Positions 41,588 through 49,643 of a stretch of DNA of 64,000 bases are shown piece by piece. Numbering within the stretch: position 1 is the stretch's first letter; each line of letters starts with the position of its first letter. The DNA is from Streptomyces avidinii. GTDB taxonomy: Bacteria > Actinomycetota > Actinomycetes > Streptomycetales > Streptomycetaceae. The position numbers and the translations under genes were made by a program. Under the pieces are notes generated by a model, which was given only the letters and a program-made list of their open reading frames with translations, was not told where the DNA came from and did no database searches. Location: positions 140,620 through 204,619 of the forward strand of contig NZ_BMVL01000010.1 of assembly GCF_014650695.1 (NCBI RefSeq). Direction: 5' to 3'.

Positions 41588-43444
41588 ATGGGATTTATGG
41601 GGGACAGGTCAACTCTGCTGGAGACAGGGCGGTTTGTGAGGGCGGAGTCCGGGACGGACACAGAGGCCGAGGGGGCGGCTCCGGTCGTCGACGCGCAGAC
41701 CGCACTGACCGATGCGGATTTCGCGGAGGAGATGTTCGCCGAGACCGACGCGGCGAGTGACGCCGAGCTCGAAGCACGGCACCGGATGGCCGCCGACAAG
41801 GGCGACCCCGGCGCCATGAGCGTGCTCGGCGCGCTGCTGCTGCGCCGCGGCGACCTCGACGGCGCCGAGCCCTACCTGCGGGGAGCCACCGGTGAGGGCG
41901 ACCGCGCCGCCGCCAACAACCTGGGCGTCCTGCTGCACCAGCGCGGCTACCCCGAGGACGCCGCCGGCTGGTGGCGGGTCGCCGCCGTCGCCGGATCCGC
42001 CCCCGCCGCGCACGCCCTGGGCCGCTACTTCCGCGAGCGCGGGGACGAGCCCGCCGCCGAGTACTGGATGCGGCAGGCGGCCGAATCCGGCCACGCGCTG
42101 GGTGCGTACGGACTGGCCGACCTGCTGGAGCACCGCGGGGACAAGGGCGTCGAGCGCTGGTTCCGCGCCGCCGCCGAACAGGGGCACCGCGAAGCCGCGT
42201 ACCGGCTGGCGAGGCACCTGCGCAAGGGCGACCCCGCCGAGGCCGAGCAGTGGTACCGGCAGGCCGCCGCGCGCGGGCACCGGCGTGCCGCGCTGCACCT
42301 GGGCGCGCTGCTGGAGGCGCGCGGCGAGCTCAAGGAGGCCGGGCGCTGGTACCTGACCTCCGCCAAGCAGGGCGAGGCGCGGGCGGCGTGCGCGCTCGGC
42401 TTCCTGCTGCGCGACGCGGGCGACGAGGAGAGCGCGGCCGTGTGGTGGCACCGGGCGGCGCAGGACGGCGACGGCAACGCCGCCAACGCGCTGGGCGCGC
42501 TGCACGCCGCACGCGGTGAGACCCAGACCGCGGAGCGCTGGTACCGGACCGCCATGGACGCGGGCGACCAAAACGGGGCGTACAACCTTGCACTGCTGTG
42601 TGTCGCACAGGATCGGACCGCGCAGGCCGAGCAGTGGTACCGGCGCGCGGCTTACGCCGGCCACCGCGAAGCGGCCAACGCGCTGGCGATCCTGCTGCTC
42701 CAGGGCGGGGACGCGGCGGGCGCGGAGCCGTGGTTCTCGAAGGCGGCGGAGGCGGGCAGCGTCGACGCGGCCTTCAACCTCGGGATCCTGTTCGCCAGCC
42801 GCGACGAGGACCGGACCGCGCTGAAGTGGTACGAGCGGGCCGCATCGGCCGGGCACACCGACGCGGCACTGCAGGTCGGCATCGCCCTGGTCCGGGACGG
42901 CGAGGACCGGGCGGCCGAGCGCCACCTGCGCTGCGCGGCGGGCGGCGGCAGCGCGGAGGCGGCGTTCCGCCTGGCCGCGCTGCTGGAGTCGCTGGCACCG
43001 CCGCCGGAGCCGGTGGCGCTCGGGGAGCCCGTGGGCGGCGCCCCGCGCACCGAGAGCGAGGAGTGGTACGAGCGGGCCGCCGAGCTGGGGCACCGCCGGG
43101 CCCAGGTGCGGGTCGGCATGCTCGCCGCCGCCCGCGGTGACCTGGCGGTCGCCGCGCGCTGGTACCGGGAGGCGGCCGAGGCCGGCTCCCGCAACGGCGC
43201 CTTCAACCTCGGGCTGCTGCTGGCCCGCGAGGGCAACGAGCCGGAGGCCGCCCTGTGGTGGACCCGCGCGGCGGTGGCGGGACACGGCCGCGCGGCCCTG
43301 CGCCTCGGCCTGCTGGCGGCCCGCCACGGGGACCTCGCGGAGGGCCAGAAGTGGTGCGTGCGCGCCATGGAACTGGGCCCTGCCGAGGTCTCGGAACGCG
43401 CGGCCCGACTCCGCGAGGCCCTGGCCGAGGAACTCTCGGCCTAG
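41588..43444 (+). CDS. Sel1/TPR-like repeat protein
   Basis: 618 aa. After an acidic N-terminus (about 60 residues) the whole protein is a chain of about fifteen Sel1-type helical repeats of roughly 34-36 residues, each ending like AAAAGHREAAYRLARHL, with conserved AxxGxxxAxxxLGxLL and WYRxAA. Such solenoids serve as protein-protein scaffolds. No catalytic or membrane segment is visible. ATG 41588 is used (AGGTG upstream); ATG 41597 is possible. It lies between the two initiator tRNA genes and ends at a strong terminator. Confidence 0.88.
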   Translation: MGFMGDRSTLLETGRFVRAESGTDTEAEGAAPVVDAQTALTDADFAEEMFAETDAASDAELEARHRMAADKGDPGAMSVLGALLLRRGDLDGAEPYLRGATGEGDRAAANNLGVLLHQRGYPEDAAGWWRVAAVAGSAPAAHALGRYFRERGDEPAAEYWMRQAAESGHALGAYGLADLLEHRGDKGVERWFRAAAEQGHREAAYRLARHLRKGDPAEAEQWYRQAAARGHRRAALHLGALLEARGELKEAGRWYLTSAKQGEARAACALGFLLRDAGDEESAAVWWHRAAQDGDGNAANALGALHAARGETQTAERWYRTAMDAGDQNGAYNLALLCVAQDRTAQAEQWYRRAAYAGHREAANALAILLLQGGDAAGAEPWFSKAAEAGSVDAAFNLGILFASRDEDRTALKWYERAASAGHTDAALQVGIALVRDGEDRAAERHLRCAAGGGSAEAAFRLAALLESLAPPPEPVALGEPVGGAPRTESEEWYERAAELGHRRAQVRVGMLAAARGDLAVAARWYREAAEAGSRNGAFNLGLLLAREGNEPEAALWWTRAAVAGHGRAALRLGLLAARHGDLAEGQKWCVRAMELGPAEVSERAARLREALAEELSA

Positions 43445-43451
43445 GCGGCCC

Positions 43452-43495
43452 CTTTCGGATCCTGCCGGACCCGCGGGCCCGGCAGGATCCGAAAG
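43452..43495. terminator. Terminator after the Sel1-repeat gene
   Basis: 17-bp perfect stem (43452-43468 with 43479-43495) around a 10-nt loop, between convergent genes. Confidence 0.85.
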
Positions 43496-43531
43496 AGATC
43501 GCCCGGGCCGGTGCGCGGTCCGCCGCGGCTC

Positions 43532-44608
43532 TCAGCGGTAGAGCCAGGAGGTGGAGCGGGCGTAGACGTGCCGGAAGGCGAGCGGCATCAGCAGGTCGTT
43601 GACGCGGCGCTGCACCGTGCCCGGGGTCTTCGAGGCGCGGTTCGTCGCCGCTGCGCGGGTCATCCGGGCCACCCGGGGGCGCCGCACGCGGGTGTACTCG
43701 GCCAGGGCGCCCGCCACATCCGGTACCCCGGCCACGCAGCGGGCCAGGGCCACCGCGTCCTCGATCGCCATCGACGCGCCCTGACCGGCTCCCACCGGGT
43801 GGGCGGCGTCGCCTATCAGCACGGTGCGCCCGTCGTGCCAGACGGGCACGTCCGCCAGCCGGTGCATCGGCATCGGGCGGTCGACGCGGGTCGCCGCCCG
43901 GATCAGGGAGAGCGGCAGCTCCTCCTTGCCGTACAGCTCCGCCAGCAGGCCCCGGGTGACGTCCGCCGGATCCGGGGGCTCCGGTGAGGGCACCTGGGCC
44001 GACCACCAGACCGTGCCGTCGGCCGCCGGGACGCACAGGAAGGCGCCGCGGCGCCCGAAGACGAAGTGATAGGTGCCGGGGGTGAGCCGCACGCCCTCGG
44101 AGACCCCCGACACGCTGTAAAGGCCCGCGTACCGCACCTGCGGCGCCGCCGGGTCCAGCACGGTGCGGGTCGCGGACCGGATGCCGTCGGCCGCGACCAC
44201 CAGGTCCGCGTCCAGGTCCGCCGGGTCCACCCGCCGCCCCGTCTCGATCCGGGCGCCGGCGCGCACCGCCTCGGCGCGCAGCAGCTCCACCAGCCGCCCG
44301 CGCAGCAGGGTCGTGCTGTGCAGGCTGTCCGAGGCCCGCCGGCCGCGCGGCACCTCCCCGAGCAGCTTGCCCGAGGCGGACCACATCCGCTGCAGGGCGA
44401 CCGGGAAGCCCGCGGCCTGAACCTCGGCGAGGCAGCCCAGCGCATCCAGCCCCCGCAGTCCGTTGACGGCGAGGCTGAGGAACGAGCCCACCTGGCCGGC
44501 CGGATCCTCGTACGCCTCGTGGACCGTGACCTCCGCGTCGGTCGCACGCCGCAGCGCGATCGCGCTCGCCGCTCCGGCCACTCCGCCCCCGATGACTGAC
44601 ACACGCAT
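43532..44608 (-). CDS. FAD-dependent monooxygenase (PHBH-like)
   Basis: 358 aa. The N-terminal FAD motif is VIGGGVAGAASAIALRRA (GxGxxG form). The NAD(P)H/FAD signature is VVAADGIRSATR (DG motif), and RTVLIGDAAHPVGAGQGASMAIEDAVAL is the GD motif of group A flavin hydroxylases. The substrate cannot be told. It is divergent from a TetR regulator; between them lies a 24-bp palindrome (44635-44658) that should be the TetR operator and would control both. This enzyme-plus-TetR pair looks like an inducible detoxification or catabolic module. Confidence 0.9.
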   Translation of the reverse strand: MRVSVIGGGVAGAASAIALRRATDAEVTVHEAYEDPAGQVGSFLSLAVNGLRGLDALGCLAEVQAAGFPVALQRMWSASGKLLGEVPRGRRASDSLHSTTLLRGRLVELLRAEAVRAGARIETGRRVDPADLDADLVVAADGIRSATRTVLDPAAPQVRYAGLYSVSGVSEGVRLTPGTYHFVFGRRGAFLCVPAADGTVWWSAQVPSPEPPDPADVTRGLLAELYGKEELPLSLIRAATRVDRPMPMHRLADVPVWHDGRTVLIGDAAHPVGAGQGASMAIEDAVALARCVAGVPDVAGALAEYTRVRRPRVARMTRAAATNRASKTPGTVQRRVNDLLMPLAFRHVYARSTSWLYR

Positions 44609-44634
44609 GCCCGACCCCTTTCGCTGAATTCTCA

Positions 44635-44658
44635 TTCACTGAATATCGATTCGGTGAA
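44635..44658. promoter_or_regulatory. Palindromic operator between monooxygenase and TetR genes
   Basis: TTCACTGAAT-ATCG-ATTCGGTGAA: a 10-bp inverted repeat with one mismatch (44635-44644 and 44649-44658), with related half-sites CGCTGAAT (44622-44629) and GGTTCAGT (44663-44670). It is AT-rich against the background and sits in the divergent promoter region, as expected for a TetR operator. Confidence 0.75.
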
Positions 44659-44715
44659 ACCCGGTTCAGTATGATGAGACGGAGAAGACGGCGTCAAGCG
44701 GGAACGGGGATCGCG

Positions 44716-45312
44716 GTGGGAGTGCGCAAGGAGCGGGCGGCCGGCACGGAGGCGGCGCTCAAAGAGGCGGCGCGGGCCCTCTTCCTGGAGCGCGGCTACG
44801 CGCAGACGAAGATCACCGACATCACCAGGGCCGCCGGTCGGTCCACCGGGTCCTTCTACGAGCACTTCGCGGGCAAGGACGAACTGCTGGACGCGCTGCT
44901 CGCGGACATGGGAGCCCAGGTGGACGTGGAGGTCGGCGCGCACGATCACCCCCGCGAACACGATCTCGCCGACCGGGCGCAGCTGCGGACGCACGTGGCG
45001 GTCACCTGGCGCGTCTTCCGGGATCACCTGCCCGTCGTGGTCGCCCTCTTCCAGAAGTCCATGGCCGAGCCGCCCGGCTCGGGGCAGGTCTGGGGGCGGC
45101 TCCTCGAGGACACCGCGCCGCTGCGCGAGCACCTCGCGTACATGCGCGAGCGGGGTCGTGAGCTGCCCGGGGATCCGGAGCTGGTGGCCGCGGCGATGGG
45201 GGCGATGATCTCGATGCTCGGATACGCCGCCATGACCGGCGGGGCCGGGCTCGACGACGACGAGGTGGTGGACACCCTGACCGCTCTGCTGCACCGGGGT
45301 CTGGCCGGTTAA
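44716..45312 (+). CDS. TetR family transcriptional regulator
   Basis: 198 aa from GTG 44716 (GGGGA upstream). The N-terminal helix-turn-helix is ALFLERGYAQTKITDITRAAG, followed by STGSFYEHFAGKDELLDALL, the TetR pattern. The C-terminal ligand domain contains AAAMGAMISMLGYAAMTGG. ATG 44671 in frame would overlap the region just beyond the operator, adds an Arg-rich leader (MRRRRRRQAG), and has no ribosome site, so it is less likely. It probably represses the divergent monooxygenase and itself. Confidence 0.9.
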   Translation: MGVRKERAAGTEAALKEAARALFLERGYAQTKITDITRAAGRSTGSFYEHFAGKDELLDALLADMGAQVDVEVGAHDHPREHDLADRAQLRTHVAVTWRVFRDHLPVVVALFQKSMAEPPGSGQVWGRLLEDTAPLREHLAYMRERGRELPGDPELVAAAMGAMISMLGYAAMTGGAGLDDDEVVDTLTALLHRGLAG

Positions 45313-45317
45313 CCGAT

Positions 45318-45347
45318 TTGCATCTGCCGGGGGCCTTCACGTAACGT
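45318..45347 (+). promoter_or_regulatory. Promoter of tRNA-fMet copy 2
   Basis: TTGCAT (45318-45323), 18 nt, TAACGT (45342-45347); the expected start lies within about 7 nt of the tRNA 5' end. It fits the principal sigma factor consensus. Confidence 0.6.
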
Positions 45348-45359
45348 TGGGTTTACCGA

Positions 45360-45433
45360 CGCGGGGTGGAGCAGCTCGGTAGCTCGCTGGGCTCATAACC
45401 CAGAGGTCGCAGGTTCAAATCCTGTCCCCGCTA
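45360..45433 (+). tRNA. Initiator tRNA-fMet (anticodon CAT), copy 2
   Basis: 74 nt, identical base for base to 41322-41395, again with CCGA before and CTGAAGA after, so the identity extends a few bases into the flanks. Same initiator hallmarks: C1 not paired with 72 and G-C pairs in the anticodon stem. It is followed by a terminator hairpin. Confidence 0.97.
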
Positions 45434-45439
45434 CTGAAG

Positions 45440-45476
45440 ACTCAGGGCCCGGATCCAATGGATCCGGGCCCTGAGT
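45440..45476 (+). terminator. Terminator after tRNA-fMet copy 2
   Basis: 17-bp stem (45440-45456 with 45460-45476), loop AAT. Its core (GGCCCGGATCC) is shared with the terminator of copy 1, showing that the tRNA and its terminator were duplicated together. Confidence 0.85.
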
Positions 45477-45511
45477 CGTTTCCGCCTGCCAAGAGCGCGA
45501 ACAGAAGTCGA

Positions 45512-45555
45512 ACGCGGAAGGGCCCGAACCCCCAGGGGTCCGGGCCCTTCCGCGT
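45512..45555. terminator. Terminator for the Fur-family gene
   Basis: 15-bp outer stem (45512-45526 with 45541-45555) with an inner CCCC/GGGG pairing, downstream of the Fur-family stop and facing the tRNA operon. Confidence 0.8.
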
Positions 45556-45563
45556 CGGTGGGC

Positions 45564-45986
45564 TCAGGCGCCGGCGCAGTTCGGGCAGACGCCGCGGTAC
45601 GTCACCTCGACCGCCGAGACCACGAAGCCGAAGCGCTCCGCGTCGGGCAGATCGGCCAGCGGGTTGCCCGCCGGGTGCACGTCGCGGATCGCGCCGCACT
45701 GGGCGCAGACCAGGTGCTGGTGGGGCCGGTGCGCGTTCGGGTCGTACCGCTTGGCGCGGCGGTCCGTGGAGACCTCCAGGACCTCGCCGAGGGTGACGAG
45801 CTCGCCCAGGGTGTTGTAGACGGTCGCGCGCGAGATCTCGGGCAGTTTGGCCACCGCGAGCGCGTGCACCTCGTCCGCCGTCAGGTGCACGTGGTCACCG
45901 TCGAGCACCTCGGCCACGACGCGCCGCTGCGCCGTCATGCGCCAGCCGCGTCCGCGAAGTCGATCCAGCAGGTCACTCATAGACAT
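45564..45986 (-). CDS. Fur family regulator (PerR/CatR-like)
   Basis: 140 aa. The DNA-binding half shows RGRGWRMTAQRRVVAEVL and ISRATVYNTLGELVTLGEVLEV. The metal half has HRPHQHLVCAQC and GVCPNC, two CxxC pairs for structural zinc plus His ligands for a regulatory metal. The gene diverges from katA and a Fur-type box lies on the katA promoter, the arrangement of the peroxide-sensing CatR/FurA regulators of actinobacteria. Derepression of katA under peroxide is inferred. ATG 45986 is used; 45980 is an in-frame alternative. Confidence 0.9.
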   Translation of the reverse strand: MSMSDLLDRLRGRGWRMTAQRRVVAEVLDGDHVHLTADEVHALAVAKLPEISRATVYNTLGELVTLGEVLEVSTDRRAKRYDPNAHRPHQHLVCAQCGAIRDVHPAGNPLADLPDAERFGFVVSAVEVTYRGVCPNCAGA

Positions 45987-46045
45987 CAGCCTAACAGTGA
46001 GGGATTCGGTGTAACTCCCGAATCAGTGCGGACTTGGATCCTTAC

Positions 46046-46073
46046 TTGACTTAGACAAAGTCCATCGTAGGAT
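46046..46073 (+). promoter_or_regulatory. katA promoter with overlapping Fur/CatR box
   Basis: -35 TTGACT (46046-46051), 16 nt, -10 TAGGAT (46068-46073). Across the -35 and spacer lies GACTTAG-A-CAAAGTC (46048-46062), a 7-1-7 inverted repeat with one mismatch, the architecture of Fur/PerR boxes. A repressor bound here would block RNA polymerase directly. Confidence 0.78.
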
Positions 46074-46127
46074 CGAGTACGGCAAACGCCAAGGACAGGG
46101 CATGCAGGGATGACGCAGGAGGCGCAC

Positions 46128-47579
46128 GTGACGCAGGGACCGCTCACCACGGAGGCCGGAGCGCCGGTCGCCGACAACCAGAACAGCGAGACCGCCGGCA
46201 TCGGCGGCCCCGTCCTGGTCCAGGACCAGCTGCTGCTGGAGAAGCTCGCGCACTTCAACCGCGAGCGCATCCCGGAGCGCGTGGTGCACGCCCGCGGCGC
46301 CGGTGCCTACGGCACCTTCACGCTGACCCGCGACGTCTCGCAGTGGACCCGTGCCAAGTTCCTGTCCGAGGTCGGCAAGGAGACCGAGACCTTCCTGCGC
46401 TTCTCCACCGTCGCCGGCAACCTCGGCAGCGCCGACGCGGTCCGTGACCCCCGCGGCTGGGCGCTGAAGTTCTACACCGAAGAGGGCAACTACGACCTCG
46501 TCGGCAACAACACCCCGGTGTTCTTCATCAAGGACGCCATCAAGTTCCCCGACTTCATCCACACCCAGAAGCGCGACCCGTACACGGGCTCGCAGGAGGC
46601 GGACAACGTCTGGGACTTCTGGGGCCTGTCGCCCGAGTCGACCCACCAGGTGACCTGGCTGTTCGGTGACCGCGGCATCCCGGCGTCCTACCGCCACATG
46701 AACGGCTACGGCTCGCACACGTTCCAGTGGAACAACGAGGCCGGCGAGGTCTTCTGGGTCAAGTACCACTTCAAGACCGACCAGGGCATCAAGAACCTCA
46801 CCCAGGCCGAGGCCAACGCCCTCGCCGGCGAGGACCCCGACTCGCACCAGCGCGACCTGCGCGAGGCCATCGAGCGCGGCGACTTCCCGACCTGGACCGT
46901 GCAGGTCCAGATCATGCCCGCGGCCGAGGCGGCCGAGTACCGCTTCAACCCGTTCGACCTCACCAAGGTGTGGCCGCACGAGGACTACCCGCCGATCGAG
47001 ATCGGCAAGCTGGAGCTCAACCGCAACCCGGAGAACGTCTTCGCCGAGGTCGAGCAGAGCATCTTCAGCCCGGCGCACTTCGTCCCCGGCATCGGCCCCT
47101 CCCCGGACAAGATGCTCCAGGGCCGCCTCTTCGGCTACGGCGACGCCCACCGCTACCGCGTCGGCATCAACGCCGACCACCTGCCGGTGAACCGCCCGCA
47201 CGCCACCGAGGCGCGCACCAACTCCCGCGACGGCTACCTGTACGACGGCCGTCACAAGGGCGCGAAGAACTACGAGCCGAACTCCTTCGGCGGCCCGCAC
47301 CAGACGGACCGCCCGCTGTGGCAGCCCGTCCCGGTCACCGGCGGCACGGGCAACCACCCGGCTGCCGTCCACCGCGAGGACAACGACTTCGTCCAGGCGG
47401 GCAACCTCTACCGCCTGTACTCGGAGGACGAGAAGGCCCGCCTGGTCGAGAACCTGTCCGGCTTCATCGCCAAGGTCTCCCGCGACGACATCGTCGAGCG
47501 CGCGATCAACAACTTCCGTCAGGCGGACGGTGACTTCGGCAAGCGGCTCGAAGCCGCGGTCCAGGCCCTCCGCGGCTGA
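46128..47579 (+). CDS. katA: Monofunctional catalase (heme, clade 3 type)
   Basis: 483 aa, the normal length of small-subunit catalases; converts hydrogen peroxide to water and oxygen. RIPERVVHARGAGAYGTF carries the distal His; NTPVFFIKD carries the distal Asn region; RLFGYGDAHRYRVG has the proximal heme Tyr of the RxFxYxDxH motif (about 333-341). GTG 46128 is preferred because AGGAGG lies 5 nt upstream; ATG 46110 in frame is possible but weaker. Regulated by the divergent Fur-family gene through the box at 46048-46062. The opposite strand is an unbroken frame of the downstream CBS gene. Confidence 0.95.
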   Translation: MTQGPLTTEAGAPVADNQNSETAGIGGPVLVQDQLLLEKLAHFNRERIPERVVHARGAGAYGTFTLTRDVSQWTRAKFLSEVGKETETFLRFSTVAGNLGSADAVRDPRGWALKFYTEEGNYDLVGNNTPVFFIKDAIKFPDFIHTQKRDPYTGSQEADNVWDFWGLSPESTHQVTWLFGDRGIPASYRHMNGYGSHTFQWNNEAGEVFWVKYHFKTDQGIKNLTQAEANALAGEDPDSHQRDLREAIERGDFPTWTVQVQIMPAAEAAEYRFNPFDLTKVWPHEDYPPIEIGKLELNRNPENVFAEVEQSIFSPAHFVPGIGPSPDKMLQGRLFGYGDAHRYRVGINADHLPVNRPHATEARTNSRDGYLYDGRHKGAKNYEPNSFGGPHQTDRPLWQPVPVTGGTGNHPAAVHREDNDFVQAGNLYRLYSEDEKARLVENLSGFIAKVSRDDIVERAINNFRQADGDFGKRLEAAVQALRG

Positions 47580-47981
47580 TCCCGGATCGCTTGTCGTAGC
47601 AGGACGCCGGGCCGGTACCCAGCAGCGGATGACGTCCCGTACGGACACGATGCCGACCGGTCCGCCGTGCTCCAGCACGATCAGGTGCCGGAAACCGCCG
47701 TGGGCCATCGCCTCGGCGGCCTCCTGCACCGTGGCCTCCGGGGTGCAGAACACGACGTTGTTGGTGGTGTGCGCGCCCACGGACTCCCGGTCCGGATCGT
47801 GGCCCGCGCCGATGGAGTTGAGGATGTCGCGCTCGGTCAGGATGCCGATTCCGCTGTGGTCGGGGTCGAGGACGACGGCCGCGCCGACGCGCCGGCCGGA
47901 CATCAGGCAGGCCGCCTGCCGGAGGGTGTGTGCGGGTCCGAGGGTGAGGATCACGGTGCTCATTGCGTCACGGACGAGCAT
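47580..47981 (-). CDS. CBS-domain pair protein with no stop codon of its own
   Basis: ATG 47981 (MLVRDAMSTV, AGGAGG 11 nt upstream) opens two CBS motifs: AHTLRQAACLMSGRRVGAAVV...GILTERDIL and EATVQEAAEAMAHGGFRHLIVLE...GIVSVRDVIRCW, which bind adenine nucleotides in the family. The conserved part ends near 47620. No stop follows there: the frame continues antisense through the whole of katA to TGA at 46023-46025 (653 codons from the ATG). The added ~528 residues look like the Val/Asp/Leu-rich shadow of katA codons, not a domain. I give only the recognisable part; the true 3' end is uncertain. Either a stop was lost or a frameshift occurred near 47600. Confidence 0.6.
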
Positions 47982-48162
47982 GAAGAGAGCCACCTCCTGG
48001 GGTGAGTCCCCCCGCCCGGGTGGGTGCGCCGAGTAGCCCTGGGGCAGCAGGCCTCCAGTGAAATGCTTCACAAGCGCACAAGCGTGGGGAGTATCAGATT
48101 CCCACGGACCCGGAGGGCCGACAAGAAGGCGCGGGGCGGAGCGTGAGCAGCGCGCGGCGCAC

Positions 48163-48966
48163 TCAGGCGCGCGGGCGCAACAGGCCCAGCATCTCCTCGT
48201 GGAGCAGTCCGTTCGAGGCGGCGGCGTTCCCGCCGTGCACCCCGTCGACTCCGTCCAGGCTGGTGAAGCGGCCGCCCGCCTCCTGGACCACGACCGCGAT
48301 GGCCGCCATGTCCCACAGGTTGAGCTCCGGCTCCGCGCACAGGTCCAGGGAGCCCTCGGCGACCATCATGTACGGCCAGAAGTCGCCGTAGCCACGGGTG
48401 CGCCAGCACGCGCGCGTCAGGTCCAGGAACCCGGCGAGCCGGCCCCGCTCCTCCCAGCCGCTCAGCGAGGAGTAGGCGAACGAGGCGTCACCCAGTCCGG
48501 CCACCTTGGACACGCCGATGGCCGTGGTCGCGCCGAGCGCGCCGCCCGCGTACGCGCCCCCGCCGCTGGTCGCCCACCAGCGGCGGCCCAGAGCCGGCGC
48601 GGACACCACCCCGACCACGGGGCGGAACTCGCCGTCCTCGCCCTCGGCCATCAGGGAGATCAGCGTCGCCCAGACGGGCACCCCGCGCACGTAGTTCTTC
48701 GTGCCGTCGATCGGGTCCACCACCCAGCGGCGCGGACCGCTGCCCTTGAGCCCGTACTCCTCGCCCAGGATGGCGTCGTCGGGCCGGGCGGCCGTGATGC
48801 CGGCCCGGATGATCTCCTCGGCGGCCTTGTCGGCCTCGCTCACCGGGGTCATGTCCGGCTTCGTCTCGACCTGCAGGTCGAGGGCGCGGAACCGCTCCAT
48901 CGTGGCGGCGTCCGCCGCGTCGGCGAGATCGAGGGCAAGGCGCAGGTCATCGTCATACTCGGGCAT
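48163..48966 (-). CDS. hisN: Histidinol-phosphate phosphatase HisN (inositol monophosphatase family)
   Basis: 267 aa. Metal-binding motifs of the IMPase superfamily: GEEYG (Glu), the WVVDPIDGTKNYV motif (two Asp), and LWDMAAIAVVVQEAGGRF near the C-terminus. In Streptomyces this orthologous locus encodes the missing histidine-pathway phosphatase HisN, so L-histidinol phosphate is the expected substrate; inositol phosphates are the alternative on sequence alone. ATG 48966 (MPEYDDDLRLALDLADAAD) is clear. An imperfect hairpin (48083-48105) downstream may terminate the transcript. Confidence 0.88.
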   Translation of the reverse strand: MPEYDDDLRLALDLADAADAATMERFRALDLQVETKPDMTPVSEADKAAEEIIRAGITAARPDDAILGEEYGLKGSGPRRWVVDPIDGTKNYVRGVPVWATLISLMAEGEDGEFRPVVGVVSAPALGRRWWATSGGGAYAGGALGATTAIGVSKVAGLGDASFAYSSLSGWEERGRLAGFLDLTRACWRTRGYGDFWPYMMVAEGSLDLCAEPELNLWDMAAIAVVVQEAGGRFTSLDGVDGVHGGNAAASNGLLHEEMLGLLRPRA

Positions 48967-49091
48967 GTCCGAACAGTATCGAGACTCCCGGACCCCGACC
49001 AACGCTGTCCACGGTGCGGCCCCGATGCGCCCTTGACAGGATCTGGCGACCCGTCAACTCTGGCCGGAGAGAGCCGAACGGGGAGGCGCGG

Positions 49092-49643
49092 ATGCCGGCA
49101 GCCCGGGAGTCCTTGCTGGAGGCGGCGGGAGCGGCGCTCTCGGCGCGCCCCTGGCCGGACGTGCGCATGGTCGACGTGGCCGCCGCCGCCGGGGTGTCCC
49201 GGCAGACCCTCTACAACGAGTTCGGCGGCAAGGCGGGCCTCGGCCGCGCCCTGGTCCGCCGTGAGGCCGACCGCTACCTCGACGGGGTGGACCGGGCCCT
49301 GTCCACCCCGGCCCGGGCCACCGAGCGGCTCGTCGCCGTCGCGGAGTGGACGGTACGGGCGGCCCGCGCGCAGCCCCTCGTACGGGCCCTGCTCACCGGA
49401 GCCTGGGACGCGGGCCTGCCCGCGGCGGGCGGCCGGGCGCCCGGACCCGGTGAGCTGGCACGGGCCGTCCGGGACCGGGCGGCCGCCGCACTGACGCCGG
49501 GGGAGGACCCGCAGCGCTGCGAGCTCGCCGTGCGCCTCGCCCTCTCCTACGTGATCGCTCCGGGGGAGGAGCCGGGGCCGGGCGAGCTGCGCAGGATGCT
49601 CGGTGGGCTCAGTGCGCAGAGCCGGACAGCTGGAGCCCGATGA
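49092..49643 (+). CDS. TetR family transcriptional regulator
   Basis: 183 aa from ATG 49092 (GGGAGG upstream). N-terminal HTH: LLEAAGAALSARPWPDVRMVDVAAAAGVSRQTLYNEFGGKAGL, shorter than usual, with an HTH core like TetR. The C-terminal ligand part is Ala/Pro/Gly-rich with no specific signature. Its last 35 nt overlap the end of the convergent SMR exporter gene, which makes regulation of that exporter a reasonable guess; an operator-like palindrome sits upstream of the exporter (49955-49969). Confidence 0.88.
   Translation: MPAARESLLEAAGAALSARPWPDVRMVDVAAAAGVSRQTLYNEFGGKAGLGRALVRREADRYLDGVDRALSTPARATERLVAVAEWTVRAARAQPLVRALLTGAWDAGLPAAGGRAPGPGELARAVRDRAAAALTPGEDPQRCELAVRLALSYVIAPGEEPGPGELRRMLGGLSAQSRTAGAR

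Noticed and set aside
46110..46128. ATG 46110 as the start of katA.
   Set aside because: GTG 46128 has AGGAGG at ideal spacing, whereas the earlier ATG has only a weak site; kept as an alternative.
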